In this document: in pieces, positions 17,090 to 26,175 of the stretch
Position numbering within the stretch: position 1 is the stretch's first letter
How the letters are laid out: the number at the start of each line of letters is the position of its first letter
Source: Arenibacter algicola
GTDB lineage: Bacteria > Bacteroidota > Bacteroidia > Flavobacteriales > Flavobacteriaceae
DNA length: 64,000 nucleotides
Assembly (NCBI RefSeq): GCF_000733925.1
Contig: NZ_JPOO01000003.1
Span: 2,852,001-2,916,000, forward strand
Reading direction: 5' to 3'
The notes under the pieces: model-generated
Database searches by the model: none
What the model was told of the DNA's origin: nothing
The model's input: the letters and a program-made list of their open reading frames with translations, nothing else
Translations under genes and position numbers: made by a program

Positions 17090-18637
17090 TTAGTTATTGA
17101 TCTCTCCCAAAATAGGAAATTGATCTACTTGACTTTGTGGATAGGGAAGGAAAGTATTATTCTCTGAAAAGGTCCTTCCATCATAACTGAGCTCATTAAA
17201 TCGTCCCAAGCGTATCATATCATAATAGCGTTTACCCCACTCCATACTCAACTCGGCGAACTTCTCGTCCAATACTTGATCTAAACTAACCCCAGACAAT
17301 GGAGTCATGTTGGCTCTTACCCTTACTAGGTTTACTGCTTGATCTGCAGTCATCCCCGTGCCAGTGGCACCTTGGGCCAGAGCTTCCGCATATACCAATA
17401 AAATTTCTGCATAACGGATGACGTTGTAGTTTTTATTGCTACCGTAGTCTGTTCTACCTGGTATTAATTGATTGGATGGCAAATAGTGCTTTCCGCTTGC
17501 AAAAAGTGCCCTTGGATAGTCATTAATAACATCTCCATCCCGAGTTGTATTTGTAATAAAACTCGGCAAGGTAGCGTATGCAGGATCAGTTTTGATTTCA
17601 GCGATTCCTCTATCAGTGAACAAAACACTGGTTTCCAATCTTACGGTTTCTCCACGGTCCAGCATAAACTTTATGAACTTCATACTAGGTTCAAAGAAAC
17701 CCCAACCACTGCCAGATCCTGCAACTTCAGGGGTCCAGTTTTGTGGTCCATAAGGTGCATAAAGATGAGCAGATCGATCGCCTTCACCTTGGTTATAGTC
17801 AGAATATTGCAAATCTAGAATGGTTTCATCGCTCAATTTACCTGGGGTCTTAAACTGTTCGTAAAAATCAGGATATAGAGTAAATTTTCCAGAGCTTATA
17901 ATCTGGCCGGCTGCGTCGGCAACAACCTGATAGTTCTTCAGTTCCTGGTTGGCCAGAGCTTTAATTGCCAAGGCCGTATATCTTGTAACCCCTCCAGGAA
18001 GGTCTGTCCGTTCATTAGGCCTTAGGTTGGGCAAAAAAGGAATGGCCTCATCCATTTGATCGGAAATATGCTGCATTACCTCTGCTTTCGTTGGTACCTG
18101 GGTCACATCTAGTAGAAGATCGGTATTAGACGATTCTGGAATAAATACATCTCCCCATACTAGGGAAATATGAAAAAGCATGATACCTCTGAGTACCTTT
18201 GCTTCGGCAATGTATTGATTCCCCAAAGCAACTCCACTTTCATTGGCAAACTCCTGGTACCTAGCAATTTGTTCCATGGCTGTGTGTGCAGATATTACAT
18301 CAACATAGGTGTTCTCCCAAAGGGAATTGTACATCCAATAATCCTTGTTGTAAGTAAACTTGTCGGTCTCGGCAAAATCCTGTTGATCCCCTAGTCCCCC
18401 GGCATTTACGTCGTCACCCCTAACAGAAATCAACAAAGGCTGTTCCCATCCACGGGACTGAAATGCTTCATAGACGCCCACAATTGATAACTGCATGTCT
18501 GCCGTCTTGGTAAAATCCGTACCGCCAGCAAAATTATTGTTCAGTTCAGGTTCTTCCAATTTGTCCGTACATCCTATATTGCTCAAGAAAGATATGGCCA
18601 GCAGGACAAATACTGATATTTTATAAGATAGTTTCAT
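17090..18637 (-). CDS. SusD/RagB-family outer-membrane glycan-binding lipoprotein
   Basis: 515 residues with a lipobox (LSNIGC, Cys23). The N-terminal TPR-like region (about 55-300) carries typical SusD features such as YWMYNSLWENTYVDVISAHTAMEQI and AEAKVLRGIMLFHISLVWGDV. The C-terminal part ends with NYNVIRYAEILLVYAEALAQ, ELSMEWGKRYYDMIRLG and the terminal FLPYPQSQVDQ, the standard end of the family. SusD forms a lid on SusC and captures oligosaccharides. It follows susC by 12 bp. Confidence 0.95.
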   Translation of the reverse strand: MKLSYKISVFVLLAISFLSNIGCTDKLEEPELNNNFAGGTDFTKTADMQLSIVGVYEAFQSRGWEQPLLISVRGDDVNAGGLGDQQDFAETDKFTYNKDYWMYNSLWENTYVDVISAHTAMEQIARYQEFANESGVALGNQYIAEAKVLRGIMLFHISLVWGDVFIPESSNTDLLLDVTQVPTKAEVMQHISDQMDEAIPFLPNLRPNERTDLPGGVTRYTALAIKALANQELKNYQVVADAAGQIISSGKFTLYPDFYEQFKTPGKLSDETILDLQYSDYNQGEGDRSAHLYAPYGPQNWTPEVAGSGSGWGFFEPSMKFIKFMLDRGETVRLETSVLFTDRGIAEIKTDPAYATLPSFITNTTRDGDVINDYPRALFASGKHYLPSNQLIPGRTDYGSNKNYNVIRYAEILLVYAEALAQGATGTGMTADQAVNLVRVRANMTPLSGVSLDQVLDEKFAELSMEWGKRYYDMIRLGRFNELSYDGRTFSENNTFLPYPQSQVDQFPILGEINN

Positions 18638-18649
18638 AGTTTCTATATT

Positions 18650-21600
18650 TTATATTTTTATGTTAACACCTATGGTATAAACAGATGGTATAGGATAGGT
18701 CTCATTATCTACACCGTTAGCTACTTCAGGATTGAATCCGTTGTAGTTAAAAAGAGTTAAGGGCTTTTCAGCGGTCAGATAAATTCTGGTTTCCGGTATT
18801 CCTGCACGCTCTCCCTTTTTATTAATGGTATATCCTAATGTAATGTTCTGAATTCTGAAAAAATCGCCGTCTTCAATAAAGTAGTCACTTAGTCTTTGGT
18901 TCCAGCCCTTTCTAATTCCCGCTGCTGAAGGATAACTATTGGTAGTTCCCTCTCCGTGCCAACGATTTACGGCAAAATCACGATCTATATTGGTGTCGTT
19001 GGTAAAGATTACCTCTCCTCTTTTCCGGTTCAAAATCTTATTTCCACCCTGGCCTAAAGCGCTTGCTGAAAAGTCAAATCCCTTATAATTCACGCCCACA
19101 TTAAATCCAAAAGAGTAAGAGGGCAAGAATGACCCCAGGACAACCCTATCATCATCATTAATTTCCCCATCACCATTCTGGTCCTTATATTTAAAATCGC
19201 CCGGAACCAAATTATTAGATACAGCCACCGGATCGGCCTGTACTTCAGCTTCATTTTGGTATACTCCGGCCACTTCCCGACCAAAGAATGCGAATATGGG
19301 TTCCCCAACAATAGATCGTTGTCTAAATTCTGCCGTTCCGGCATCCAAGGCAACTGCGCCATTTATGTCCAACACCTCGTTCGTCAAAGTGGAAATATTG
19401 GCTCCAATGTTATAACTAAAATCCTTGGATACCATTTTATCCCAATTAAGGGCCAATTCAAAGCCTGAGTTTCTAATCTCTCCGACATTCTGTCTAGTCG
19501 TCCCAGGTATAAGCGGTCTCGCTACAGGGATAACTGCATCCTTGGTATCCCTAACGTAATAATCCGCTTCAAGTCCAAGATTATTATCAAAAAACCTTGC
19601 TGAGATACCTCCGTTTATCTCCTCAGTAACCTCCCATTTTAATGCTGTAAAGTCACTATTTGTATTTACTCCACTAAATTGGGTATCCCCAAGAGCTGTA
19701 GTCACTACCGTAGAAGTAATAGAGCCCTCACTGGATGCAATTTTATCGTTGCCCAATTCACCCCAACTACCACGTAACTTCAAATAATCGAAAATGCCAT
19801 TGTTCTCCATAAATGATTCCTCAGAAAGGACCCATCCAGCTCCTACAGTAGGGAAATAACCCCATTTTTCCTGATATTTGTTGGTTCCATCTGCCCGAAA
19901 AGTACCATAAAGCAAATAGCGGTTGTCATAATTATAAGATATCCGTGAGAAATACGAAAATCCATACTCACGTTTCCCATCATCTCCTACGCCATCAGTT
20001 ACTATAGTCTGGGCTTGATCCAGAAAGTAGGCCTCCTCGCCAGACAAAGGAAAATTAAGACCTTCTGCCTGTAATTGTTCATACGATTCATCTCTAAATG
20101 AAGTTCCTGCCAACACCGTTAGGTTGTGTTTGCCAAATGAATTGTTATAGGTAACGGTATTGTCCCAAATTTGATTGGAAACCGTAGCGTTTCTTTTTAC
20201 TAACTGTGAATTTTCTCGTTGAAAATTGTTGCCAACGAAATAAGGCAAACGTACCAATCTGGTTTCCAGAGTTTCAAAATTATGGTTATAGGCCGTTTTA
20301 AAAGTTAATCTGTCAGGTACAATATTGACTTGTGCATAAAAATTAGCTAGTACATTCCTAATTTTCAATCTGTTCTCATTGAGATCCATTAAGGGAAAGG
20401 GGTTTTGTCCTCCACGGTATCCCAAGTCTTGAGCGTTGGCGTAATTCTTAGGAGACGCCTCCGTATTCTGAGGGTCGAAAACAGGTAATATAGGTACGGC
20501 AAAATAGGCGCTTCTCCATGCGGAATTTTCTGCATCGTATCTCGTTGCATTACTAATAATAGTATTTCCTCCCACGGTCAACCAATCGGAAACTTTAAAA
20601 TCGATTTTACTTCTTAAGTTAAAACGGTCGTACTGATTTTTCATTTTCAGAATACCCTGTTGCCCAAAATAATTGGCTCCAATTGAATAAGTCGCATCTT
20701 CGCTACCACCTGTAATACCTATACTATGGCTTGTAATAAGGGCCTGACGTGTAATTTCATCGTACCAATCTGTATTTACATTGGGTACATTGGGATTTAT
20801 CCTGCTTCTACCATACCGTTGCATGGCGTTTAAAATAAATTGCGCGTCAGGAGCGGAACCTGACTCCATAGCAATGGTAGTAAACTGCTCCGCATTTGCC
20901 AATTTTAATATGTTTTGCGCTACTTGAAAACCAGAATATCCATCATATGTGATTTCTGCCTTTTGGTTACGAGAACCAGATTTGGTTTCTATAAGAACCA
21001 CACCGTTGGCAGCACGTACACCATATATTGCTGCGGCAGATGCATCCTTTAATATAGATATTGATGTAATGTCCGAAGTATTGAGAAAGTCTATATTATT
21101 AAAGAACATACCGTCTACTACATATAATGGTCCAGAGGCACCCTGATCATAGGAACCGATACCCCTTACCCGCACTGTTGGAGATTGTCCAGGGCTACCA
21201 TTACTGACTATCTGTAAACCGGCCACTTTTCCCTGTAAGGCCTGCATTGCCTGCCCGGTAGGAGTGGCTGCCAATTCTTCAGATTTGATAGTGGTGATGG
21301 CGGAAGTAAGATCCTTGACCTTCATTTCACCATAACCTACCACTACTACCTCATCCAATGCTTGGGCGTCCTCCTGTAGTTCAATGTTTAAAGTAGTCTG
21401 GCCGTTAACAGGAATTTCCAAAGTAGTAAATCCTAAATAACTAAAAACCAGAGTTGCATTGATAGGGACATTGTCTAGACTAAAATTCCCATCAAAATCG
21501 GTCTGCGTTCCTGTAGTAGTTCCCTTAACAATGACAGATGCTCCCGGTAAGGGCAGATTTGCATTGTCTAGGACGGTACCTTGAACAGTAATACTCTCCT

Positions 21601-21664
21601 GAGCATAGGTAAACCATTGGAACAACAAGAACGAAATTAATAATAAATTGTTTTTTATTTTCAT
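18650..21664 (-). CDS. SusC/RagA-family TonB-dependent oligosaccharide transporter
   Basis: 1004 residues. Order of parts: signal peptide (to about 21, TYAQ), a carboxypeptidase-regulatory-like beta domain (about 25-98, VQGTVLDNANLPLPGASVIVKG), the TonB box region with DEVVVVGYG, a plug domain with PTVRVRGIGS and LYVVDGMFFNNI, and a 22-stranded barrel ending in VYTIGVNIKI. It imports oligosaccharides across the outer membrane using TonB. It is the first gene of the PUL operon, which runs 16 kb to the sulfatase. The upstream 240-bp gap separates it from the regulator and holds several dyads. Confidence 0.95.
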   Translation of the reverse strand: MKIKNNLLLISFLLFQWFTYAQESITVQGTVLDNANLPLPGASVIVKGTTTGTQTDFDGNFSLDNVPINATLVFSYLGFTTLEIPVNGQTTLNIELQEDAQALDEVVVVGYGEMKVKDLTSAITTIKSEELAATPTGQAMQALQGKVAGLQIVSNGSPGQSPTVRVRGIGSYDQGASGPLYVVDGMFFNNIDFLNTSDITSISILKDASAAAIYGVRAANGVVLIETKSGSRNQKAEITYDGYSGFQVAQNILKLANAEQFTTIAMESGSAPDAQFILNAMQRYGRSRINPNVPNVNTDWYDEITRQALITSHSIGITGGSEDATYSIGANYFGQQGILKMKNQYDRFNLRSKIDFKVSDWLTVGGNTIISNATRYDAENSAWRSAYFAVPILPVFDPQNTEASPKNYANAQDLGYRGGQNPFPLMDLNENRLKIRNVLANFYAQVNIVPDRLTFKTAYNHNFETLETRLVRLPYFVGNNFQRENSQLVKRNATVSNQIWDNTVTYNNSFGKHNLTVLAGTSFRDESYEQLQAEGLNFPLSGEEAYFLDQAQTIVTDGVGDDGKREYGFSYFSRISYNYDNRYLLYGTFRADGTNKYQEKWGYFPTVGAGWVLSEESFMENNGIFDYLKLRGSWGELGNDKIASSEGSITSTVVTTALGDTQFSGVNTNSDFTALKWEVTEEINGGISARFFDNNLGLEADYYVRDTKDAVIPVARPLIPGTTRQNVGEIRNSGFELALNWDKMVSKDFSYNIGANISTLTNEVLDINGAVALDAGTAEFRQRSIVGEPIFAFFGREVAGVYQNEAEVQADPVAVSNNLVPGDFKYKDQNGDGEINDDDRVVLGSFLPSYSFGFNVGVNYKGFDFSASALGQGGNKILNRKRGEVIFTNDTNIDRDFAVNRWHGEGTTNSYPSAAGIRKGWNQRLSDYFIEDGDFFRIQNITLGYTINKKGERAGIPETRIYLTAEKPLTLFNYNGFNPEVANGVDNETYPIPSVYTIGVNIKI

Positions 21665-21758
21665 AATTCGTAAAAATTGAGTTAGATTATTGCTAAATTA
21701 ATAAAACATAGTGGCAGGCTGTCCTAATTAGAGGTACATAAAAACTACATCAGTCCAA

Positions 21759-21842
21759 AATGTATCTATTTGTCCCATTTAGCAAGTACTTGCAGTAGCA
21801 CCGATACGGCCTAATTATGAAATTTTAACAAATAGATGTATT
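21759..21842. promoter_or_regulatory. Nested inverted repeats upstream of susC
   Basis: AATGTATCTATTTGT (21759-21773) and ACAAATAGATGTATT (21828-21842) are imperfect inverted repeats (13 of 15). Between them lies the perfect 12-bp palindrome GCAAGTACTTGC (21782-21793). Such dyads upstream of the first PUL gene fit operators for the HTH regulator encoded next door. I could not identify a convincing -33/-7 promoter for susC. Confidence 0.4.
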
Positions 21843-21873
21843 AATGATGTAGTATTAACAGGCATCAACAACA

Positions 21874-21885
21874 GTGTAATTACAC
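21874..21885. promoter_or_regulatory. Perfect 12-bp palindrome near the regulator stop
   Basis: GTGTAATTACAC is a perfect palindrome 20 bp beyond the stop of the regulator gene and about 210 bp upstream of susC. It may be another protein-binding site; alternatively it is chance in AT-rich DNA. Confidence 0.3.
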
Positions 21886-21904
21886 ATCTAATATGTTGAT
21901 ATTA

Positions 21905-24658
21905 CTACTTCAGGGTGATTAGGAAGTTGGAAATGTTATCTTCACTGCCCAATTCCAATTTTTTGCGAAGTCGGTAACGATGTATCTCAACCCCCCTTGT
22001 ACTAATACCCATTAATGGTGCTATTTCCTTGGAGGTAAGATTCATTTTTAGGTAGGCACATAATTTCAGGTCTTTTGAAGTAAGGGTGGGATAATGCAAT
22101 AATAAGGTCTCAAAGAAGTCATTATGAAGCTCTTTGAAATTGACTTCAAAATGCCTCCAATCCGCATCATCACTTATAGCGCTGTTGAGTTTTTTCATAA
22201 AGGAGCGATAGCGTTGATGGTTGTCAAATTTAGATTTGTTCATTAGCAAAAGATTCTTAAGCTCAAGGATAAGCTCATTCTTTCTTGCCATATTAAGAGT
22301 AGTGCTCGTCAATTCCTTTTGCTTAACTCTAATTTCCTTCGCCAACTTTTCTTTTTCCAATTGTGCCATCTGCTCTTCTTGCTCACGTTGCAGTTTCTCC
22401 TTTAATAGGGTGTGTTTCCTTTTTAGTTTTCGACTATTGTACCTTCGCACTAAAAAGATGATCGCAAGCCCCATTAATCCATAAACTACATAACTTAAAT
22501 TGGAAAGATACCAAGGTGGCCTAATTTGGAATTCAATACTTCTCGGTTCAGATCGTGCATTGTTGACCCCCACAGTAAAAATTTCCAAAGTATATGTACC
22601 ATATGGCAAATTTTGAAACTTCAAAATTCCTAAATCTATATAGGAAGATAGCTCCATTGGTCCTGTTAAGTTATAAAAATACTTGGGTTGAACCATATTG
22701 GTAGCCGCAAATTCCATTTCAAGTTCACGTGACCATTTATTCTCTATCAAAAATGGTGTGCCGTCCAAGGCGTGCATGCCATTTTGATCCTTAAAGAATA
22801 CAAGTTCTGGTACAGTTAATGGAAATTTTCCCAATTGTGCACGGAAATTTGTTAAGTTGAGTTTACCAATACCGTCACTAAGCGTAAAATAATAGATACT
22901 GTCATTGATCTTGATTACATTTTCGGCCTCTGGTACCAGACGTCTGCTCAATTGCGCCTCCTCCAAAACAAATTTATCATCATTTAAATTGGTTACTATT
23001 AATTCCTTGGCCCCTTGATGATCTCGGAACCAATAGTAATCCTTATCGAAGTGTACAAGCTCCTTATAATTATAATCCTGAAAATCTTCAAAAACAAGAA
23101 TCTTATCTCTTATTGGGTCGTATTTATACCAAATGCCATCGCTATAGAGTACAATCTGGTTTTTTATATTAAAGAGTTTTATATTATAGATATTGGGAAT
23201 GCTATCATCCCTGTATTCCCGAATTTGCACCACTTTGGTAAATTTATCATTTAGGATTACCCTATATAGGCCTTTATATGGATGTGCAACCCATAAGGTG
23301 GTAGCATTTTCGAAACAAAGATATTTTACAGGAAAAGATATTCCTTCAATGGCTTGTACATACCAACTTCCTTGTTCATCCTTAATATACCTTGCTAGGC
23401 CTGTATAAGTGCCCTGAAGGTATGTTGCACCATAACTTGGGATCTTAACTATTTGGTAACCTCCTGATATATTAGAAACCAAATTTAAAGTACCATTCTC
23501 AAGGATAAACGTACCCGTATTATGGCCACAAAATAACTTTCCCTCTATGACTTCCAGATCCCAAATATGGCCCTGTGAGCCCTCAACAAATTTCAGTTTA
23601 TTTTTTTCAAAATAATGAATACCAGTATTACTACCCAAGTATAATGTACCGTCATGTTGAGCTACATCATAGACAGTACCAACGGTACCCGAATAATCCG
23701 TATAATATGTTAGTGGATTATCCAACTGTAGGCGGTCTATTCCATTATCCAACCCAATCCACAGTTGATCATTAAACTGCTCGAGCGACAAAACCGTGTT
23801 ATTTTGAAGACCCACCTCCCTATTTACAGAGTAATAGCTGCCCGCCTCCAAGTCATAAAAATAAATCCCATTCTTTATAGTCCCAAAAGCTACTTGTCCG
23901 TTAGTTAGCGGTAGAATTTGGTTCAGTTGGTGTTGTTTCAACTCAAGGTTCATATCCCCGTCAATGGGTTGAAGCTGGCCGCTTTTATAAAAATATACAC
24001 CGTGAAGTTTGGTTCCGATTAACAAACCATTGTCGACCGGTTCCATATCCACTACAATCTTGGAATTCAAAATAGAACTTCCATTTATGGGCACTAAGTC
24101 CTTTCCTTGCAAATAACTCAAACCATTTTGCCCACCCGCAACCAATATTTTATCTTCCCAAAGAGCCATATGATTTACTACAATTCGCGGTTCCACATTG
24201 ATAATTCGGTTCTCCTCAAAGACATAAATACCAGAAAAGGATCTGAATACAATTGCATTTCCATATGGCATAATTTGCCAAAACTCTTCACTTGTGAATT
24301 CATGGTCTCGAATTAAATGAGTAAGTGAGGTATATTCCAAACTACCAAAAACATTCATTTCCCAATATCCAAACTCCTCATAAGATCCGGTATAAATCTT
24401 TTCCTTAACCCAGGTCACAGATCTAATTGTAGTCTTATTGGGGAGTTGATAAAATGCCCAATGCTCACCATTGAAATGCAACAATCCCTTGTTGTTGGCT
24501 ACGAACAATTCTCCTTCAGGGCTAACAGCTAGATCCCAATTTTTACTTGCTGCCTTATACTCAAATATCCTATAGTTTTCTATTGGAGGAACAAGGCGCT
24601 GTCCCATAACCAAGGGATTTACCAAAACAAAAAAATAAAGCACTATTAAAAGTCTCAT
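21905..24658 (-). CDS. Membrane-spanning PUL regulator: propeller and Y_Y_Y sensor with LuxR-type HTH
   Basis: 917 residues. A signal peptide (to about 19) is followed by a long beta-propeller-like region (about 30-600, repeated Trp/Gly-rich blades such as ENTTVLSLEQFNDQLWIGLDNGIDRL-type units) and a Y_Y_Y-like domain (about 620-705, ending IEFQIRPPWYLS). One membrane helix (about 713-735), a charged coiled coil (about 740-790) and a C-terminal LuxR/GerE-type HTH (about 858-905: LTSKEIAPLMGISTRGVEIHRYRLRKKL) follow. There is no histidine kinase or receiver domain, so it differs from hybrid two-component PUL regulators and resembles one-protein, SusR-like sensors. It is encoded upstream of susC on the same strand and probably senses a glycan fragment in the periplasm. 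Confidence 0.85.
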   Translation of the reverse strand: MRLLIVLYFFVLVNPLVMGQRLVPPIENYRIFEYKAASKNWDLAVSPEGELFVANNKGLLHFNGEHWAFYQLPNKTTIRSVTWVKEKIYTGSYEEFGYWEMNVFGSLEYTSLTHLIRDHEFTSEEFWQIMPYGNAIVFRSFSGIYVFEENRIINVEPRIVVNHMALWEDKILVAGGQNGLSYLQGKDLVPINGSSILNSKIVVDMEPVDNGLLIGTKLHGVYFYKSGQLQPIDGDMNLELKQHQLNQILPLTNGQVAFGTIKNGIYFYDLEAGSYYSVNREVGLQNNTVLSLEQFNDQLWIGLDNGIDRLQLDNPLTYYTDYSGTVGTVYDVAQHDGTLYLGSNTGIHYFEKNKLKFVEGSQGHIWDLEVIEGKLFCGHNTGTFILENGTLNLVSNISGGYQIVKIPSYGATYLQGTYTGLARYIKDEQGSWYVQAIEGISFPVKYLCFENATTLWVAHPYKGLYRVILNDKFTKVVQIREYRDDSIPNIYNIKLFNIKNQIVLYSDGIWYKYDPIRDKILVFEDFQDYNYKELVHFDKDYYWFRDHQGAKELIVTNLNDDKFVLEEAQLSRRLVPEAENVIKINDSIYYFTLSDGIGKLNLTNFRAQLGKFPLTVPELVFFKDQNGMHALDGTPFLIENKWSRELEMEFAATNMVQPKYFYNLTGPMELSSYIDLGILKFQNLPYGTYTLEIFTVGVNNARSEPRSIEFQIRPPWYLSNLSYVVYGLMGLAIIFLVRRYNSRKLKRKHTLLKEKLQREQEEQMAQLEKEKLAKEIRVKQKELTSTTLNMARKNELILELKNLLLMNKSKFDNHQRYRSFMKKLNSAISDDADWRHFEVNFKELHNDFFETLLLHYPTLTSKDLKLCAYLKMNLTSKEIAPLMGISTRGVEIHRYRLRKKLELGSEDNISNFLITLK

Positions 24659-24713
24659 ATTTTAACCTAGTCTATAAAAGTTTTGGACACATTAAATTAT
24701 TCTGGAAGTTACG

Positions 24714-24721
24714 CAAACTTA
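24714..24721 (-). promoter_or_regulatory. -7 promoter box of the PUL regulator gene
   Basis: On the minus strand TAAGTTTG matches TAnnTTTG exactly, about 56 bp upstream of the regulator start. A weak -33 candidate (TTTC) lies 18 bp further upstream. The implied leader is about 50 nt. Confidence 0.45.
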
Positions 24722-25143
24722 GCATATTCCGAAAAATTTGAAATTCCTTTAAACGACCTTATAATATACTGACAATTAACCCAAACAATAATCTAGTAGC
24801 CAACCGAATAATGTAAAGCCAAAACTAACAAAATAGATTTTACGATCGATTAATAGAATAAAAGACCTTCCAAGTGGTCCCCAAATCTTACCAAAACTTA
24901 ACTGCGCATGGATCCTAATTCGATTTTATAGTGTTCGGGAAGATAAGCGTAAAATAAAATCGGATTAGGGCGCACCTACTTATGTCATTTTTTATTTCGA
25001 ATTTCATCCAAAGTAAATGACTGTGCGTTGGCAAAGATAAAAGCATGGGACATTTTTTCTATGACCCATGTTTTTATCAGCGGTCTTGAGGAGGTTGAAA
25101 AATACTAAGGTTTTTCAACTTCCGCAGGGACCGGATTTGTTTC
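24722..25143. other. Non-coding stretch with two hairpins
   Basis: No credible gene is seen. Two inverted repeats stand out. CATGGGACAT / ATGACCCATG (25044-25053, 25061-25070, one mismatch) is followed by TTTTT and could be a terminator. GTTGAAAAA / TTTTTCAAC (25094-25102, 25111-25119) is a perfect 9-bp dyad. They separate the PUL cargo from the replication/excision genes of the element. Confidence 0.4.
25044..25075 (+). terminator. Candidate terminator hairpin
   Basis: 10-bp arms with one mismatch (CATGGGACAT and ATGACCCATG), a 7-nt T-rich loop and a following run of five Ts on the plus strand. No plus-strand gene precedes it, so what it terminates is unclear; it could act on antisense or minus-strand transcripts too. 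Confidence 0.35.
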
Positions 25144-25475
25144 CTAAATCATCAAATAGTGTCTTGCAACAGCAATTTTTTTTCCAACTTCATCATAAGC
25201 ATTTCGAAATTTTCTCGGGTCAGATCCAATGGTAATCTGGCTTTCAGAAACCTTCACTAGGATATTATTTACTGTAAAAACTCCAATGATTTTGGGCCCT
25301 TCAAGTTGATTTACAGTAATAATAGGACATCGCCTTCAATTTGATTTGCAAATAAGAGACTAAAAACCAACCCTTTACTAACTGTAACACCGCCTTGGCG
25401 TGTTACCCTCTTGCTATTCCAAACCTTATATGCTACGCTACCGGTTTTTCGAATACTCTTCTTGTACTTTTCCAT
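25144..25475 (-). pseudogene. Frameshifted small protein gene of unknown function
   Basis: From an ATG at 25475 the frame reads 54 codons (MEKYKKSIRKTGSVAYKVWN...) to a stop at 25311. A second frame continues with no gap in coding character from about 25325 (PIITVNQLEGPKIIGVFTV ... AYDEVGKKIAVARHYLMI) to a stop at 25144. Joined, they would give a protein of about 110 residues, so one base has probably been gained or lost near 25320-25330. The start follows GAGGGTCT. I do not recognise the family. It lies between the PUL and the replication-type genes. A sequencing error is an alternative to real decay. Confidence 0.5.
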
Positions 25476-25507
25476 AGACCCTCAAATTTTGTTTTTCTTT
25501 TCACCAG

Positions 25508-26170
25508 CTACTTTCTCCGACTGGGGCCGTCCAACTTTAACTGGTTGAACATCCTTACGAACCGGTCCGAGATCTGTCTTCCGTAACGGTCTTCTAGTTG
25601 GGAATCGTTAAGGTTGGTAGTGATATGGGTCTTTGTCCCCAGGTCCTCAAAATTTCGATAACGGTTGAGCAGGATCCTGACGAATATATCCTCCTTTCCG
25701 TATTGGTAGACATTGTTCGCCACAGTTTCGGATCCCAGGTCATCGAACAGAAAATTTCCCTTCGAATAGTATTTTATGACTTCGTCCTTGTTCTTTTCGG
25801 CATTGTACCTGTCCACTACCTCCTGGGCGCTGATGGAGGGGAACCAAAGTGCCCTTAGACCATATTGTCTGGACATGTTCTGGATGATCTTAAAACTCGA
25901 TGTCTTTCCGGTGCCGTAGGAACCGAAGACCATCAATCCCTTTCTCAAAGAGATATTTTCCAAAAGTTCGAATGCGGGATCCCTGTTCCAATACCTGCAG
26001 AAATGCCCAAGGAAATTTTTGTTGGTCCCGTCCACTTCAAAATCGAGATCCATCCGTGCATAAAATTCCTGTGCCGCCCTATAAAAAACTTTTTTAAAAA
26101 GCTCTGGGGCGCATAGCGGTTTTGGTTCCGTTTGCTTGCTCCGAAATTGATTGGACCATTCCTTTTCCAT
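25508..26170 (-). CDS. DnaC/IstB-like AAA+ ATPase (helicase-loader type)
   Basis: 220 residues. Walker A GSYGTGKTSS (about 94-103), Walker B FLFDDLGSE (about 140-148), a sensor-1 like THITTNL (about 182-188) and a box-VII like SDRFVRMFN near the C-terminus give the layout of DnaC/DnaA-related loaders. Such proteins load the replicative helicase at a replicon origin on mobile elements. It starts 5 bp after the stop of the HTH gene, so the two form an operon with the excisionase-like gene. In an integrated element this module would support replication after excision. A transposon-type IstB role is unlikely because no IstA transposase is near. Confidence 0.8.
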   Translation of the reverse strand: MEKEWSNQFRSKQTEPKPLCAPELFKKVFYRAAQEFYARMDLDFEVDGTNKNFLGHFCRYWNRDPAFELLENISLRKGLMVFGSYGTGKTSSFKIIQNMSRQYGLRALWFPSISAQEVVDRYNAEKNKDEVIKYYSKGNFLFDDLGSETVANNVYQYGKEDIFVRILLNRYRNFEDLGTKTHITTNLNDSQLEDRYGRQISDRFVRMFNQLKLDGPSRRK

Positions 26171-26175
26171 ATCGA

